Shown here one piece after another: positions 1-6,753 of a stretch of DNA of 10,973 nucleotides (within the stretch, counting starts at the first letter, position 1; each line of letters opens with the position of its first letter). This DNA is from Acetothermia bacterium UBA7521. Lineage in GTDB: Bacteria > Bipolaricaulota > Bipolaricaulia > Bipolaricaulales > Bipolaricaulaceae. Below the pieces are notes generated by a model. That model worked only from the letters and a program-made list of their open reading frames with translations, did no database searches and had not been told where the DNA came from. The stretch is taken from assembly GCA_002479455.1 (NCBI GenBank), contig DLNB01000048.1, forward strand, positions 1-10,973. Reading direction: 5' to 3'. Position numbers and translations under genes: made by a program.

Positions 1-22
1 CCCCTGGGGAGGCTGGCCCTCG

Positions 23-775
23 CTAGGGGCAGTTCCCGAAACAGAGCTGAACCTTGAACCTCCACTGCCCATCCGGGCCGACGTACCAGCAGTACCCAGG
101 CCCACTCGGACACTCACCGATGAAGAATTGCCAGTTTCCGGATGGGCTCCAGAACCAACCCATACCAGGGGAGATGTAGCCCGTGCCGCTGCACGGCGGG
201 CACGGCGTGATGCCCCAGCACGGCGGGCACGGCCAGTAGCCGGGTCCGATGGATGCCCCCACGATCTGGAACGTGGTCCACGCCGTGACGTAGCACCCGC
301 AGCCCGGCTCGGGGACGAGGCCCAGCACTGCGACTTTGCCGGACTCGACGGTTGGGCCGAGGAGTGGATAGGGATCGGAGTAGGTCCCCATGGGGAACGA
401 GAGAGGTCGGGTGCTGGCCACGAGCTGGAGCGTCTCCGTGCCCGTGGGGGGAGAAACCCGGAACTGATACGTGGACTGGTCGGGGAGTACATGGGTTCCC
501 GCCGGGCGGTACGCGTTCGGTGAGTAGGGGTTGGGGAAGATCAGTCGAACGTTCCCCGTGGGCTCGATGTCGAAGATGTACACGTACGCGGCTTGGGAGA
601 TGTAGAAGTGGATCCGCGCTGTTTCTCCAACCGTGTACTGGCTCTTCTCCGTCCAGATCGAAGCCGAAAGGCCTGGAACAGGGGATGGGATCAGGCCCAG
701 CGGGGACACGCCGGACTGGGCGAAGCCGACGGCGCAACCTGCTAGGACAAAGATCGCAGTGAGTCCTCTCTTCAT
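23..775 (-). CDS. Exported DUF4384 protein with Cys/Trp/Gly-rich C-terminal tail
   Basis: The 250-residue protein starts at ATG 775, preceded by a GAGGTG ribosome site. The open frame continues upstream to 970, but that extension would cover plsY and has no signal peptide. The N-terminus (MKRGLTAIFVLAGC) is a signal sequence. LAGC at residues 11-14 fits a lipobox, giving a lipoprotein; cleavage after FAQ (about residue 20) is the alternative. Residues about 38-125 match the DUF4384 pattern: SIWTEKSQYTVGE, then YVYIFDIEPTGNVRLIFPN. This beta-rich domain is found in exported bacterial proteins and its biochemical role is not established. The tail (about 157-250) holds ten cysteines, including two CPPC motifs at 183-186 and 192-195, and is rich in Trp, Gly and Pro. 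The CPPC motifs could be disulfides or a metal site; neither can be decided here. The domain call is fairly secure and the function is unknown. Confidence 0.85.
   Translation of the reverse strand: MKRGLTAIFVLAGCAVGFAQSGVSPLGLIPSPVPGLSASIWTEKSQYTVGETARIHFYISQAAYVYIFDIEPTGNVRLIFPNPYSPNAYRPAGTHVLPDQSTYQFRVSPPTGTETLQLVASTRPLSFPMGTYSDPYPLLGPTVESGKVAVLGLVPEPGCGCYVTAWTTFQIVGASIGPGYWPCPPCWGITPCPPCSGTGYISPGMGWFWSPSGNWQFFIGECPSGPGYCWYVGPDGQWRFKVQLCFGNCP
191..233. repeat. Two 16-bp direct repeats 27 bp apart inside the DUF4384 gene
   Basis: GCACGGCGGGCACGGC occurs at 191-206 and again at 218-233. The period of 27 bp is nine codons, so the repeat duplicates the CPPC block of the tail (residues 183-186 and 192-195). 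It looks like an in-frame internal duplication within the coding sequence and not a mobile or regulatory repeat. Confidence 0.8.
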
Positions 776-847
776 CTCGATCACCTCTACTCGATGTACA
801 CCGCCCGCCCGGCCCGGGTTCCACGGGTAGGAGGGAAGGGGGAAGCC

Positions 848-856
848 TGCTATCAT
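848..856 (+). promoter_or_regulatory. Extended -10 element for plsY
   Basis: TGCTATCAT matches the extended -10 form TGnTATAAT at all but one hexamer base. No convincing -35 lies 16-18 bp upstream, as is usual for extended -10 promoters. The predicted start of transcription falls at about 863, on the GTG start codon, which would make the mRNA leaderless. This is a visual match only. Confidence 0.4.
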
Positions 857-862
857 CACGCT

Positions 863-1507
863 GTGCCCGGGGTTCCCTATCTCCTGATCGCGGTGCTTGG
901 CTACGTTCTCGGGGGCATCCCCACGGCGTACATCGCCGGACGACTGCGGGGGGTGGACATCCGTTGCCATGGTTCAGGAAACGTGGGGGGCACCAACGCG
1001 CTGCGCGTCCTGGGGTGGAAGGTGGGGATTGCGGTGATGGCGGTGGACGTGGCCAAGGGATGCGTCGCCGCAGGCGTGCTGCCACGCCTTCCGTTTCTGG
1101 AGGGAACGCTTGTGTCCCTCGGACTGTGTGGGGGTCTGGGTGCAGTGGCGGGACACGTGTACTCGCCCTACCTCCGGTTTCGGGGGGGAAAAGGAGTGGC
1201 TTCCGCGGCGGGCGTACTTCTCGCGTTGGCGCCCCTTCCCACGGCGATCGCGGTGGGGGTGTTCTTCCTCCTCGCGTTCGGGACCGGCATTGTTTCTGTG
1301 GGGTCGCTCGGGGCGGCTGCGGCTCTCCCTGTCGCGGCGTTTCTCCTCCACCTGTTCGCTGGGATCACGCTTCACCCTGCAGTGGGGGTGGTGATCGTGG
1401 GTTTGGTGTCGTTTGTCATCTATACCCACCGCCTGAACATCCGTCGTCTCATCTCGGGGACGGAGAACCGGTTTCGACGGTTCTGGGAGCGGAGAGCGGA
1501 GGAGTAG
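863..1507 (+). CDS. plsY: Acyl-phosphate:glycerol-3-phosphate acyltransferase PlsY
   Basis: PlsY transfers an acyl group from acyl-phosphate to glycerol-3-phosphate at the inner membrane, the first acylation in phospholipid synthesis. All three family motifs are present. GSGNVGGTNALR is at about residues 37-48, GHVYSPYLRFRGGKG at 97-111, and HRLNIRRLISGTEN at 189-202. Hydrophobic segments separate them as expected for a multi-span membrane enzyme. From GTG 863 the length is 214 residues, close to the usual 200 or so. The upstream ATG at 794 is unlikely because it adds a polar, proline-rich stretch and runs through the divergent gene's leader. The purine-rich block at 830-842 is too far from GTG 863 to act as its ribosome site, so translation may be leaderless. 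PlsX, its usual supplier of acyl-phosphate, is not in the window. Confidence 0.95.
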   Translation: MPGVPYLLIAVLGYVLGGIPTAYIAGRLRGVDIRCHGSGNVGGTNALRVLGWKVGIAVMAVDVAKGCVAAGVLPRLPFLEGTLVSLGLCGGLGAVAGHVYSPYLRFRGGKGVASAAGVLLALAPLPTAIAVGVFFLLAFGTGIVSVGSLGAAAALPVAAFLLHLFAGITLHPAVGVVIVGLVSFVIYTHRLNIRRLISGTENRFRRFWERRAEE

Positions 1508-1527
1508 AGAAGCAGGGCAATACTGCG

Positions 1528-1550
1528 GTTCTCCTCTGTCGAAGGAGAGC
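1528..1550 (+). other. Small hairpin downstream of plsY
   Basis: TCTCCT at 1530-1535 pairs with AGGAGA at 1543-1548 across a 7-nt loop, extended by a G-T wobble and a G-C pair. There is no T-tract after it, so I do not call a terminator. It lies 20 bases past the plsY stop and could slow 3' decay or be chance. Confidence 0.25.
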
Positions 1551-1597
1551 AGGGCGAACCTGATCTAGCGCAGACGGGGTGCAGCGGCGGCGCCTCG

Positions 1598-1625
1598 TTG
1601 TGGTGCGGGGGGAGGTGGGTAGAAT
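1598..1625 (+). promoter_or_regulatory. Candidate promoter for the 1704-6076 gene run
   Basis: TTGTGG at 1598-1603 and TAGAAT at 1620-1625 are separated by 16 bp. The -10 matches consensus at five of six positions, while the -35 keeps only TTG. Transcription would begin near 1632, about 70 bases before GTG 1704. Read-through from plsY is also possible. Confidence 0.4.
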
Positions 1626-1703
1626 GCAGGGCTCGGGTCACGCCGTAACTTACGACAGGTCGCTCGGACACCGGTCTCAGACGGGAACCGGCAAGGGGGG
1701 AGG

Positions 1704-2588
1704 GTGAAGGTCTCGGACAGGCGCATTGCCGAGTGGTGGGAGGCGCCGGGGATCGACGGCCGGGAAGCGTTTGACGAGGAGATCCTCTACCTCAACACCC
1801 TCATCGAGGAGATCGCCCTCCCCCGGTGGGCGATTCTCGTTCGGGATCGCATGCCGCGGTGGGGGTTCGAGCCGTGCGCCCATCGGTTCTTGGAAGGCCT
1901 GGAGCAGGTCATGGGCATGATCGGGTCGGGACGCGTCTGTCCGCGGTTCGGGGGGTGTGGGGATGTCCCGCTCTCCGTGCAGCGGAGACTCGATCATGTG
2001 GGGGTAGCGCTTCTGCAATGGGCTGAAGCTGGAAACGGAACCGGTTCTCTCGCGCGCCAGTTGGGCGAACACACGCCAGATCGGGCCGAGGCGGCCCAGG
2101 CGATGGGAGAGGTCGTGTTGGGGATTGGTCAAGGCCCGGCGTTCCTCGACGCGACGCTTGATCGGTGGGCGGAACGAGCCCAGTCGGCTTCGGCTCGAAA
2201 CCTGGTCGACGGTGAGGAAGCGCCGCTCGCGGTCCTGGCCCACCACCCGTGTTCGTATGCGTTGCTCTGGAACATCAACCGCCTCACGCACAGCGTCGGG
2301 AACGGCGAGGTGCCGTCGGTGCTCGTGTGCATCCCTTCGCTCCGTGTAGCTCCGAAACTCGATCCAGAAAGGGTGTGTACCCTCCGCGACGTCGGGGAAG
2401 CCCTGGCGCGGTGGTTGCAGGGGTTCCCACCGCAGCACAGTCTTGGGGAACGGGTCTACGGCATGATCGGTCCTCGTGATGAGGTGAGGAGGTGGCTCGT
2501 CGCCTCGCTCTACAAGACCCTCAAATTGTGGTTGGTCTACCTGGACGGTATCCTCGGCGAGAATCACGAGTACTTCTCTCTCATCTAG
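1704..2588 (+). CDS. Hypothetical protein, 294 residues, family not recognised
   Basis: The start is GTG 1704, right after a G-rich ribosome site (AAGGGGGGAGG, 1693-1703) at unusually close spacing. The protein looks soluble and mostly helical, with no signal peptide or membrane segment. It is rich in Trp, Arg and Glu and has six cysteines (58, 79, 85, 183, 209, 225); residues 74-86 read GSGRVCPRFGGCG. I recognise no catalytic motif or family signature. The plus strand is preferred over a similarly long antisense frame (1677-2567). It has a ribosome site, is collinear with upp 40 bases downstream, and its composition looks like that of a folded protein, whereas the antisense product is Pro/Arg-rich and low in hydrophobic runs. 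It is probably co-transcribed with upp, which gives no clear hint of function. Confidence 0.75.
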   Translation: MKVSDRRIAEWWEAPGIDGREAFDEEILYLNTLIEEIALPRWAILVRDRMPRWGFEPCAHRFLEGLEQVMGMIGSGRVCPRFGGCGDVPLSVQRRLDHVGVALLQWAEAGNGTGSLARQLGEHTPDRAEAAQAMGEVVLGIGQGPAFLDATLDRWAERAQSASARNLVDGEEAPLAVLAHHPCSYALLWNINRLTHSVGNGEVPSVLVCIPSLRVAPKLDPERVCTLRDVGEALARWLQGFPPQHSLGERVYGMIGPRDEVRRWLVASLYKTLKLWLVYLDGILGENHEYFSLI

Positions 2589-2628
2589 GTTGCGCTCGCG
2601 CGGTAGGAAGCTACTCTAAGGTTTCGAC

Positions 2629-3252
2629 ATGGGAGCTTTTGTCCTTGTGGAGCACCCTCTGATCCGGGCCAAACTCACCCGTCTGCGCGACCGGCGCACG
2701 GACCGCCTCCAGTTTCGCCAGATCCTCGAGGAGGTTACCGCCCTCATGGTGTACGAGATCACGCGGGACTTTCCACTGCGCGAACTGGAGGTAGAGACTC
2801 CGCTTGAGCGAACCGCTGGGGTCGACCTCGCCCGTCCGGTGGTACTCGTTCCCATCCTCAGGGCGGGGATCGTGATGCTCGATGGCGTTCTTGCGCTCAT
2901 TCCCAGCGCCCGGATCGGACACATCGGGATCTACCGCGATCCGACAACCCTCCGGCCCGTCGAGTACTATGCCAAACTCCCCGCAAACCTCGGCGACGCG
3001 CTGGTGATCGTTGTAGATCCGATGCTCGCCACGGGCGGGTCGGCCGCCCACGCGGTGCAGATGGTCAAGGCGCGGGGAGCGCAGGATGTTCGCTTTCTGT
3101 GTTTGGTCGCTGTTCCCGAGGGTCTGCGTGTGCTGCAGGGGGCCCACCCCGATCTCCCGGTGTACGCGGCAGCTCTTGACCGGGAGCTCGATGCTCACGG
3201 TTACATCCGGCCCGGGCTTGGGGACGCCGGAGATCGGCTGTTCGGAACCTAG
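2629..3252 (+). CDS. upp: Uracil phosphoribosyltransferase
   Basis: Upp makes UMP from uracil and PRPP in cytosolic pyrimidine salvage. The 207-residue length is typical. VPILRAGIVMLDG at 74-86 is the conserved substrate-side block. VVDPMLATGGSA at 128-139 is the PRPP-binding loop, with D130 and TGGS at 135-138. The C-terminal GYIRPGLGDAGDRLFGT (191-207) is the uracil-recognition tail characteristic of Upp, which separates it from PyrR and other phosphoribosyltransferases. ATG 2629 follows a weak TAAGG ribosome site eight bases upstream and gives the standard N-terminus (VLVEHPLIRAKLTRLR). The gene lies 40 bases after the unrecognised protein and 8 bases before the dehydrogenase, so it is in an operon. 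A uracil permease is often nearby in other genomes; the MFS protein downstream is not of the uracil/xanthine permease type. Confidence 0.97.
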   Translation: MGAFVLVEHPLIRAKLTRLRDRRTDRLQFRQILEEVTALMVYEITRDFPLRELEVETPLERTAGVDLARPVVLVPILRAGIVMLDGVLALIPSARIGHIGIYRDPTTLRPVEYYAKLPANLGDALVIVVDPMLATGGSAAHAVQMVKARGAQDVRFLCLVAVPEGLRVLQGAHPDLPVYAAALDRELDAHGYIRPGLGDAGDRLFGT

Positions 3253-3260
3253 GGGGTTCG

Positions 3261-3998
3261 ATGAAACGGTGCGCACTCGTGACCGGCGGTTCGCGAGGGA
3301 TCGGCGCGGCTATCGCGGTGAAGCTGGCGGCGCGGGGCTGCGACGTAGCGTTGAGCTACCGTACTCAGCGTACGGCGGCAGAGGAGGTGGCGGCGGCGAT
3401 CCAGCGCCTGGGATGTCGCGCCTTCATCCTCCAGGCCGATCTGGCGGATCTCGATCAGGGACGGGATCTCATCCACGAGGCGGCGGAAGGACTGGGGGGA
3501 CTGCACATCCTTGTGAACAACGCGGGCTATGTGCAGCGAATCCCGTGGGAGGAATTGTCGCTCGAGGACTGGGAGCGAATGCTTCGGGTTGGGCTTACAT
3601 CGGCGTTCATCTTGTCTCGCTATGCCGTTCCCTACATGCGCGAAGCGAAGTTCGGCCGGATCGTGAACATCTCCTCTCTGCGCGCCCTCACGGGCTCGGC
3701 CCACGGGGTCCACTACGCGGCAGCCAAGGCGGGCCTGTTGGGCCTCACGAAGTCCCTTGCCCTGGCGGTGGCGCCGCTTGGAATCACGGTAAACGCGGTG
3801 TGCCCGGGGTTCGTGGCCACAGAGATCAACCTGGAGGCGCTGGCGACACGGGGAGACGAGATCCGGTCCCAGATTCCGCTCGGCCGTGTGGCCAGCCCGG
3901 AAGAGATCGCTTCTGTGATCGCGTTCTTGTGTTCGGAAGAGGCGGGCTACGTCACGGGGGAAACGGTCTCCGCCAACGGTGGCCTCCGGATGGGCTAG
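3261..3998 (+). CDS. FabG-like short-chain dehydrogenase/reductase
   Basis: This is a classical SDR of 245 residues. The nucleotide-binding TGGSRGIG is at 8-15, NNAG at 86-89, catalytic Ser139 in NISS, and the YAAAK pair Tyr152/Lys156. ATG 3261 follows AGGGGG at good spacing. Best overall resemblance is to the 3-oxoacyl-ACP reductase (FabG) group, NADPH-dependent enzymes of fatty-acid elongation. However, no acpP, fabF or fabD is adjacent. The downstream partners (TIM-barrel isomerase-like protein and MFS permease) fit a polyol or sugar dehydrogenase better. The fourth catalytic residue, the Asn of the usual VNLT block, is replaced: the segment reads RVGLTSAF (109-116), giving Gly111. SDR fold is certain, substrate is open. 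Confidence 0.9.
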   Translation: MKRCALVTGGSRGIGAAIAVKLAARGCDVALSYRTQRTAAEEVAAAIQRLGCRAFILQADLADLDQGRDLIHEAAEGLGGLHILVNNAGYVQRIPWEELSLEDWERMLRVGLTSAFILSRYAVPYMREAKFGRIVNISSLRALTGSAHGVHYAAAKAGLLGLTKSLALAVAPLGITVNAVCPGFVATEINLEALATRGDEIRSQIPLGRVASPEEIASVIAFLCSEEAGYVTGETVSANGGLRMG

Positions 3999-4001
3999 AC
4001 G

Positions 4002-4808
4002 ATGGACCTCCGTCGGTTCGGGTTGTCGACCTTCCTTTGGCCGGGGATGCACCTCCTGCGGTGGCTGGACCTCGCGGCGGAGCTGGGTTTGGGAGGGGTC
4101 GAGCTGAGAGCCGACCCACGCGCTGCGTACCCACAAGACCTCGGCCCAGGGGATCGCCGCGCGCTACGCGAGGAGCTAGAGGCACGGGATCTGTGGTCCA
4201 CGGTCCACGCTCCGATTTACGGGGTGAACCTCGCCTCTCCGCTGCCGTCCCTCGCCGCGGCGGCGTTGAGCGAAGTGGTGCAAGCCGTGGGCCTGGCCGA
4301 TGATCTCGGGTCGCGCATCGTGGTGGTGCATCCGGGACATGTGGACGTCGACTACCTCGCGCTGGACGGAGAACGGGATCAGGCGTGGCGCAGGTTCTCG
4401 TTTGCGTTGGAGGTTGTGCTCGCCCGTGCTCGGCGCGGGGCGGTACGGGTGGCGATCGAGAACAAGCAGCGCGGTCGGGGCTGGGACATGATCTACACCT
4501 CGGACGACCATAACCTCTTCCTGGACCGCTTCCCGGACCTTGGGGCGTGCCTCGACCTCGGCCACCTCCACACCACAAAAGGGGATCCCGTGGCCTACGT
4601 GGCGGCCTTGGGAGAGCGGCTCGTCCATGTTCACCTCCACGACAACCGGGGGGAACAGGATGATCACCTCACGCTTGGGCAGGGAGGCGTAGCCTGGCCC
4701 CAAGCACTTGAAGCGCTGGGGGCTAACGGATACGGCGGTTCCATCGTGCTCGAGATTCCCGACCCCAATGGACTACGGGAATCCGTGCCCTTTGTGGAGG
4801 AAGCATGA
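4002..4808 (+). CDS. Sugar phosphate isomerase/epimerase-type TIM-barrel protein
   Basis: The 268 residues match the xylose-isomerase-like / AP-endonuclease-2 TIM-barrel superfamily. Conserved strand ends carry plausible metal ligands: Glu34 (GVELR), His69 (VHAPI), His110 (VVVHPG), Glu153 (AIENK), Asp185 and His188 (CLDLGHLH), His211 (VHVHLHDN) and Glu251 (VLEIPD). HDN followed by a glycine-rich GQGGVAW loop is typical of these isomerases and epimerases. No endonuclease IV hallmark is obvious, so a small-molecule substrate is more likely than DNA. The gene begins 3 bases after the dehydrogenase stop, and its TGA overlaps the permease ATG in ATGA, so the three are probably translationally coupled. 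The substrate cannot be read from sequence; candidates are sugars, sugar acids or inositols. Confidence 0.85.
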   Translation: MDLRRFGLSTFLWPGMHLLRWLDLAAELGLGGVELRADPRAAYPQDLGPGDRRALREELEARDLWSTVHAPIYGVNLASPLPSLAAAALSEVVQAVGLADDLGSRIVVVHPGHVDVDYLALDGERDQAWRRFSFALEVVLARARRGAVRVAIENKQRGRGWDMIYTSDDHNLFLDRFPDLGACLDLGHLHTTKGDPVAYVAALGERLVHVHLHDNRGEQDDHLTLGQGGVAWPQALEALGANGYGGSIVLEIPDPNGLRESVPFVEEA

Positions 4809-6076
4809 GTGCTCCCCGGTGGTACTGGGCGTTCGTGCTCGCCAACGCGGCGATGGGTGCTGCGTCTCCCCTCTTGCCGCTCTACGCCTACTTCCTGGGG
4901 GCGACCGCTGGCGGTGTGGGAACGCTCACTGCGGTGGGGAGCGTGATGAACGTCGTGGCAAGTTTGATCTGGGGGCGTGTTCTCGATTCCACCCCCCGCC
5001 GGCGGCTGTTTGTCTCCCTGGCCTTCCTGGGGGTTGCGCTGGCGTACCTGGTGCTCCCGCTGGTCACGGGGCTGCCCCAGCTGTTCCTCGTCAACGGGTG
5101 GGCGGCGTTCTCCTGGATGGCAGGGGCCTCGGTGTCATTCCTTTTGGTGCTCGCCCGCTTTCCCAAGGAACAGTGGGAGCGGGAGATCGCGCGGTTCAAC
5201 GTCTACTGCGGGGTCGGATGGACTTTGGGTCTGGCCTTGGGTGCAGGATGGACCTCGCTTGTCGTGCGCTGGCTTGGGGAAGGATGGGGACTGCGTTCGC
5301 TAGGGCTCATCGTTGCCGCTCTCTCGCTGTTGGCGATCGCCGTCGGCGTACGCCAGATCCGCGAGCCTCAGGCGGGGTCCCAGACCCCTTCGCTCCGCGA
5401 CGTCGTTGTGAGCGTGGGCAACTTCCTCTACGAACGGTTCCGCACAGGGCCGATCCACCTCTACGAGTCCATCCGGCCATCGCAACTGGTGCGGTTCATG
5501 CAGGGTCGGACCGCGTTCGGGCCGGATCTCGTGCTGGTCTATTACTCTGCCCTGTTGGCGTTCATTGGCTTCGCGATGGTCTTCGCGCCGTTCCCGGTGT
5601 TCGTCCGCCAGGCGCTGGGGTGGCCCAGCGCGCTTGTGTTCGCCCTGTCCGTCGCTCATCACGGGGTGAGCGTGGTCGCCTTCGGGTGGGCGCGAAGGGC
5701 AGTTGCGCGATGGGGGCACCGGCCTGCGGCAGCGCTGGCGCTCCTCGGTCGGGCGGGGATGTTCGTCGGGTTCGCCCTTGCCACGCCGGTGACTGCCCGC
5801 TGGCTTCTGCCCGTGTTGTGGGGCGTGGCGGGGGCCACGTGGGCGTTCTTCCAGCTTTCTGTGACGGCGATTGTGTCCAGACTCTCGCCGCACGGACTCC
5901 ATGGCCAAGGCCTGGGGATCTACAACGCAGTGGCCGGGCTCGGCAACGTGCTTGGCGCCCTTGCCGGAGGGTTTGTCGCTGATTTCATCGGGTTCCGTGC
6001 CGCGTTTCTCTTCGGAGCGATGCTGATGGTGGTTGCGCTTCCGATCCTGCTTGTGGAAGGGCGCCCGGTGTCGTAG
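4805..6076 (+). CDS. Major facilitator superfamily transporter
   Basis: The 423-residue protein is strongly hydrophobic, with about twelve predicted membrane helices in two halves. They are joined by a long polar loop at about 184-240. The first-half loop GRVLDSTPRRRLF (57-69) resembles MFS motif A between helices 2 and 3, and LGNVLGALAGGFVADFIG (379-396) is a typical late MFS helix pair. ATG 4805 overlaps the preceding stop by four bases. Length and architecture suit a secondary transporter. Neither substrate nor direction is evident, but coupling to a dehydrogenase and an isomerase-like protein suggests uptake of a sugar, polyol or organic acid. An efflux role cannot be excluded. It is the last gene of the plus-strand run and converges on rpmF with 3 bases between stops. 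Confidence 0.9.
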   Translation: MSAPRWYWAFVLANAAMGAASPLLPLYAYFLGATAGGVGTLTAVGSVMNVVASLIWGRVLDSTPRRRLFVSLAFLGVALAYLVLPLVTGLPQLFLVNGWAAFSWMAGASVSFLLVLARFPKEQWEREIARFNVYCGVGWTLGLALGAGWTSLVVRWLGEGWGLRSLGLIVAALSLLAIAVGVRQIREPQAGSQTPSLRDVVVSVGNFLYERFRTGPIHLYESIRPSQLVRFMQGRTAFGPDLVLVYYSALLAFIGFAMVFAPFPVFVRQALGWPSALVFALSVAHHGVSVVAFGWARRAVARWGHRPAAALALLGRAGMFVGFALATPVTARWLLPVLWGVAGATWAFFQLSVTAIVSRLSPHGLHGQGLGIYNAVAGLGNVLGALAGGFVADFIGFRAAFLFGAMLMVVALPILLVEGRPVS

Positions 6077-6097
6077 GCGCTACTGCTTTTTCTTTTT
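6060..6097 (+). terminator. Possible intrinsic terminator for the permease operon
   Basis: GCGCC at 6061-6065 pairs with GGCGC at 6076-6080 across a 10-nt loop, plus a G-T pair outside. Five bases later come T5-C-T5 (6087-6097). The stem is short and the spacing to the T-tract long, so the call is weak. The same bases encode the Lys-rich tail of rpmF on the other strand. Confidence 0.35.
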
Positions 6098-6277
6098 CTC
6101 GCCCGTCTCCACCACGGCCATCCCGTTATAGTACCCGCAGGATGGGCATACTCGATGGGGGAGGCGGAACTCGTGGCACTGGGGACAAGCAACGGCAGGA
6201 ACCATCTGCGCTCGCCAATGGGCACGGCGCATCCGGACCTCCCGGTGCGACTTTCGTTGTTTCGGAACTGCAGCCAT
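6080..6277 (-). CDS. rpmF: Large ribosomal subunit protein bL32
   Basis: The 65-residue basic protein begins MAAVPKQRKSHREVRMRRAHW, the standard bL32 start. It has the zinc ribbon CPQC (31-34) and CPSC (44-47) joined by the conserved LPHRV. GYYNGMAVV follows, as in other bL32 proteins. All four cysteines are present, so this is the zinc-binding form. It is slightly longer than the usual 57-60 residues because of a VETGEKKKKQ tail. ATG 6277 has a strong AAGGAGGG ribosome site five bases upstream. It is 9 bases downstream of dtd and likely in the same transcript. rpmF often sits beside plsX and fabH; here it does not, although plsY is in the window. Confidence 0.96.
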   Translation of the reverse strand: MAAVPKQRKSHREVRMRRAHWRAQMVPAVACPQCHEFRLPHRVCPSCGYYNGMAVVETGEKKKKQ

Positions 6278-6286
6278 GAACCCTCC

Positions 6287-6748
6287 TTAGGTGTGTCCCA
6301 ATTGTGCCGGCGAGCGCTCCAAGATCAAGGTCACGGGCCCATCGTTGACGAGGGAGACCGACATCTTTGCCCCGAACAGCCCGCTCTGAACGGGGACTCC
6401 CTCTTCGCGGAGAAGGCGGAGGAAGGTGTCATACAGGTTGGCGGCTACGGCGCTCGGAGCGGCCTGGTCGAACCCCGGGCGTCGGCCTCGGGATGCGTCG
6501 CCGTGGAGCGTGAACTGGGATACGCAGAGAATCTCGCCTCCCATCTCGCGCAGTGAACGGTTCATCCGGCCGTTCGCGTCAGGGAAGATGCGCAGGCCGG
6601 GGATCTTCCGTGACCAGAATCGGAGCTCCTGCTCAGTGTCCCCTTTCCCGATGCCCACCAGCAGGAGCAGCCCGCGGCCGATCCGCGCGACCTCGTGCCC
6701 TTCGCTGCGGACGGTTGCCTCGGTTACCCTCTGCAGAACAATGCGCAT
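6287..6748 (-). CDS. dtd: D-aminoacyl-tRNA deacylase
   Basis: Dtd hydrolyses D-amino acids (and mischarged glycine) from tRNA, keeping translation homochiral. From ATG 6748 it is 153 residues, close to the family norm. MRIVLQRVTEATV at the N-terminus, SQFTL at 77-81 and NDGPVTLILE at 135-144 are its defining motifs; the last is the Gly-cisPro loop that excludes L-amino acids. The same frame is open far upstream to 7423, but that extension is Arg/Pro-rich and antisense to the RNase H-like gene and the tRNA. The start lies 5 bases after the upstream stop with no clear ribosome site, so translation is probably coupled to the preceding gene. Confidence 0.95.
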   Translation of the reverse strand: MRIVLQRVTEATVRSEGHEVARIGRGLLLLVGIGKGDTEQELRFWSRKIPGLRIFPDANGRMNRSLREMGGEILCVSQFTLHGDASRGRRPGFDQAAPSAVAANLYDTFLRLLREEGVPVQSGLFGAKMSVSLVNDGPVTLILERSPAQLGHT

Positions 6749-6753
6749 TCGCT

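Noticed and set aside
1..29. CCCCT/AGGGG inverted repeat just past the DUF4384 stop
   Set aside because: Only five pairs with a 19-base loop at the window edge, with no visible T-tract. Cannot be judged as a terminator.
776..970. 65-residue N-terminal extension of the DUF4384 protein
   Set aside because: It would overlap plsY coding sequence and bury the signal peptide that begins at the ATG at 775.
1677..2567. Long minus-strand open frame (296 residues) antisense to the 1704-2588 gene
   Set aside because: Arg/Pro/His-rich, no ribosome site, no family motif, and opposed to the flanking operon direction. It is best explained by high GC making the opposite strand open.
2590..2617. TTGCGC-16-TACTCT as a promoter for upp
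   Set aside because: The hexamers match poorly and the implied start near 2624 would exclude the TAAGG ribosome site, so co-transcription with the upstream gene is simpler.
4708..5982. 424-residue plus-strand frame overlapping the MFS gene
   Set aside because: It lacks the membrane-helix pattern or any motif. The MFS frame explains the region, and its ATGA overlap supports it.
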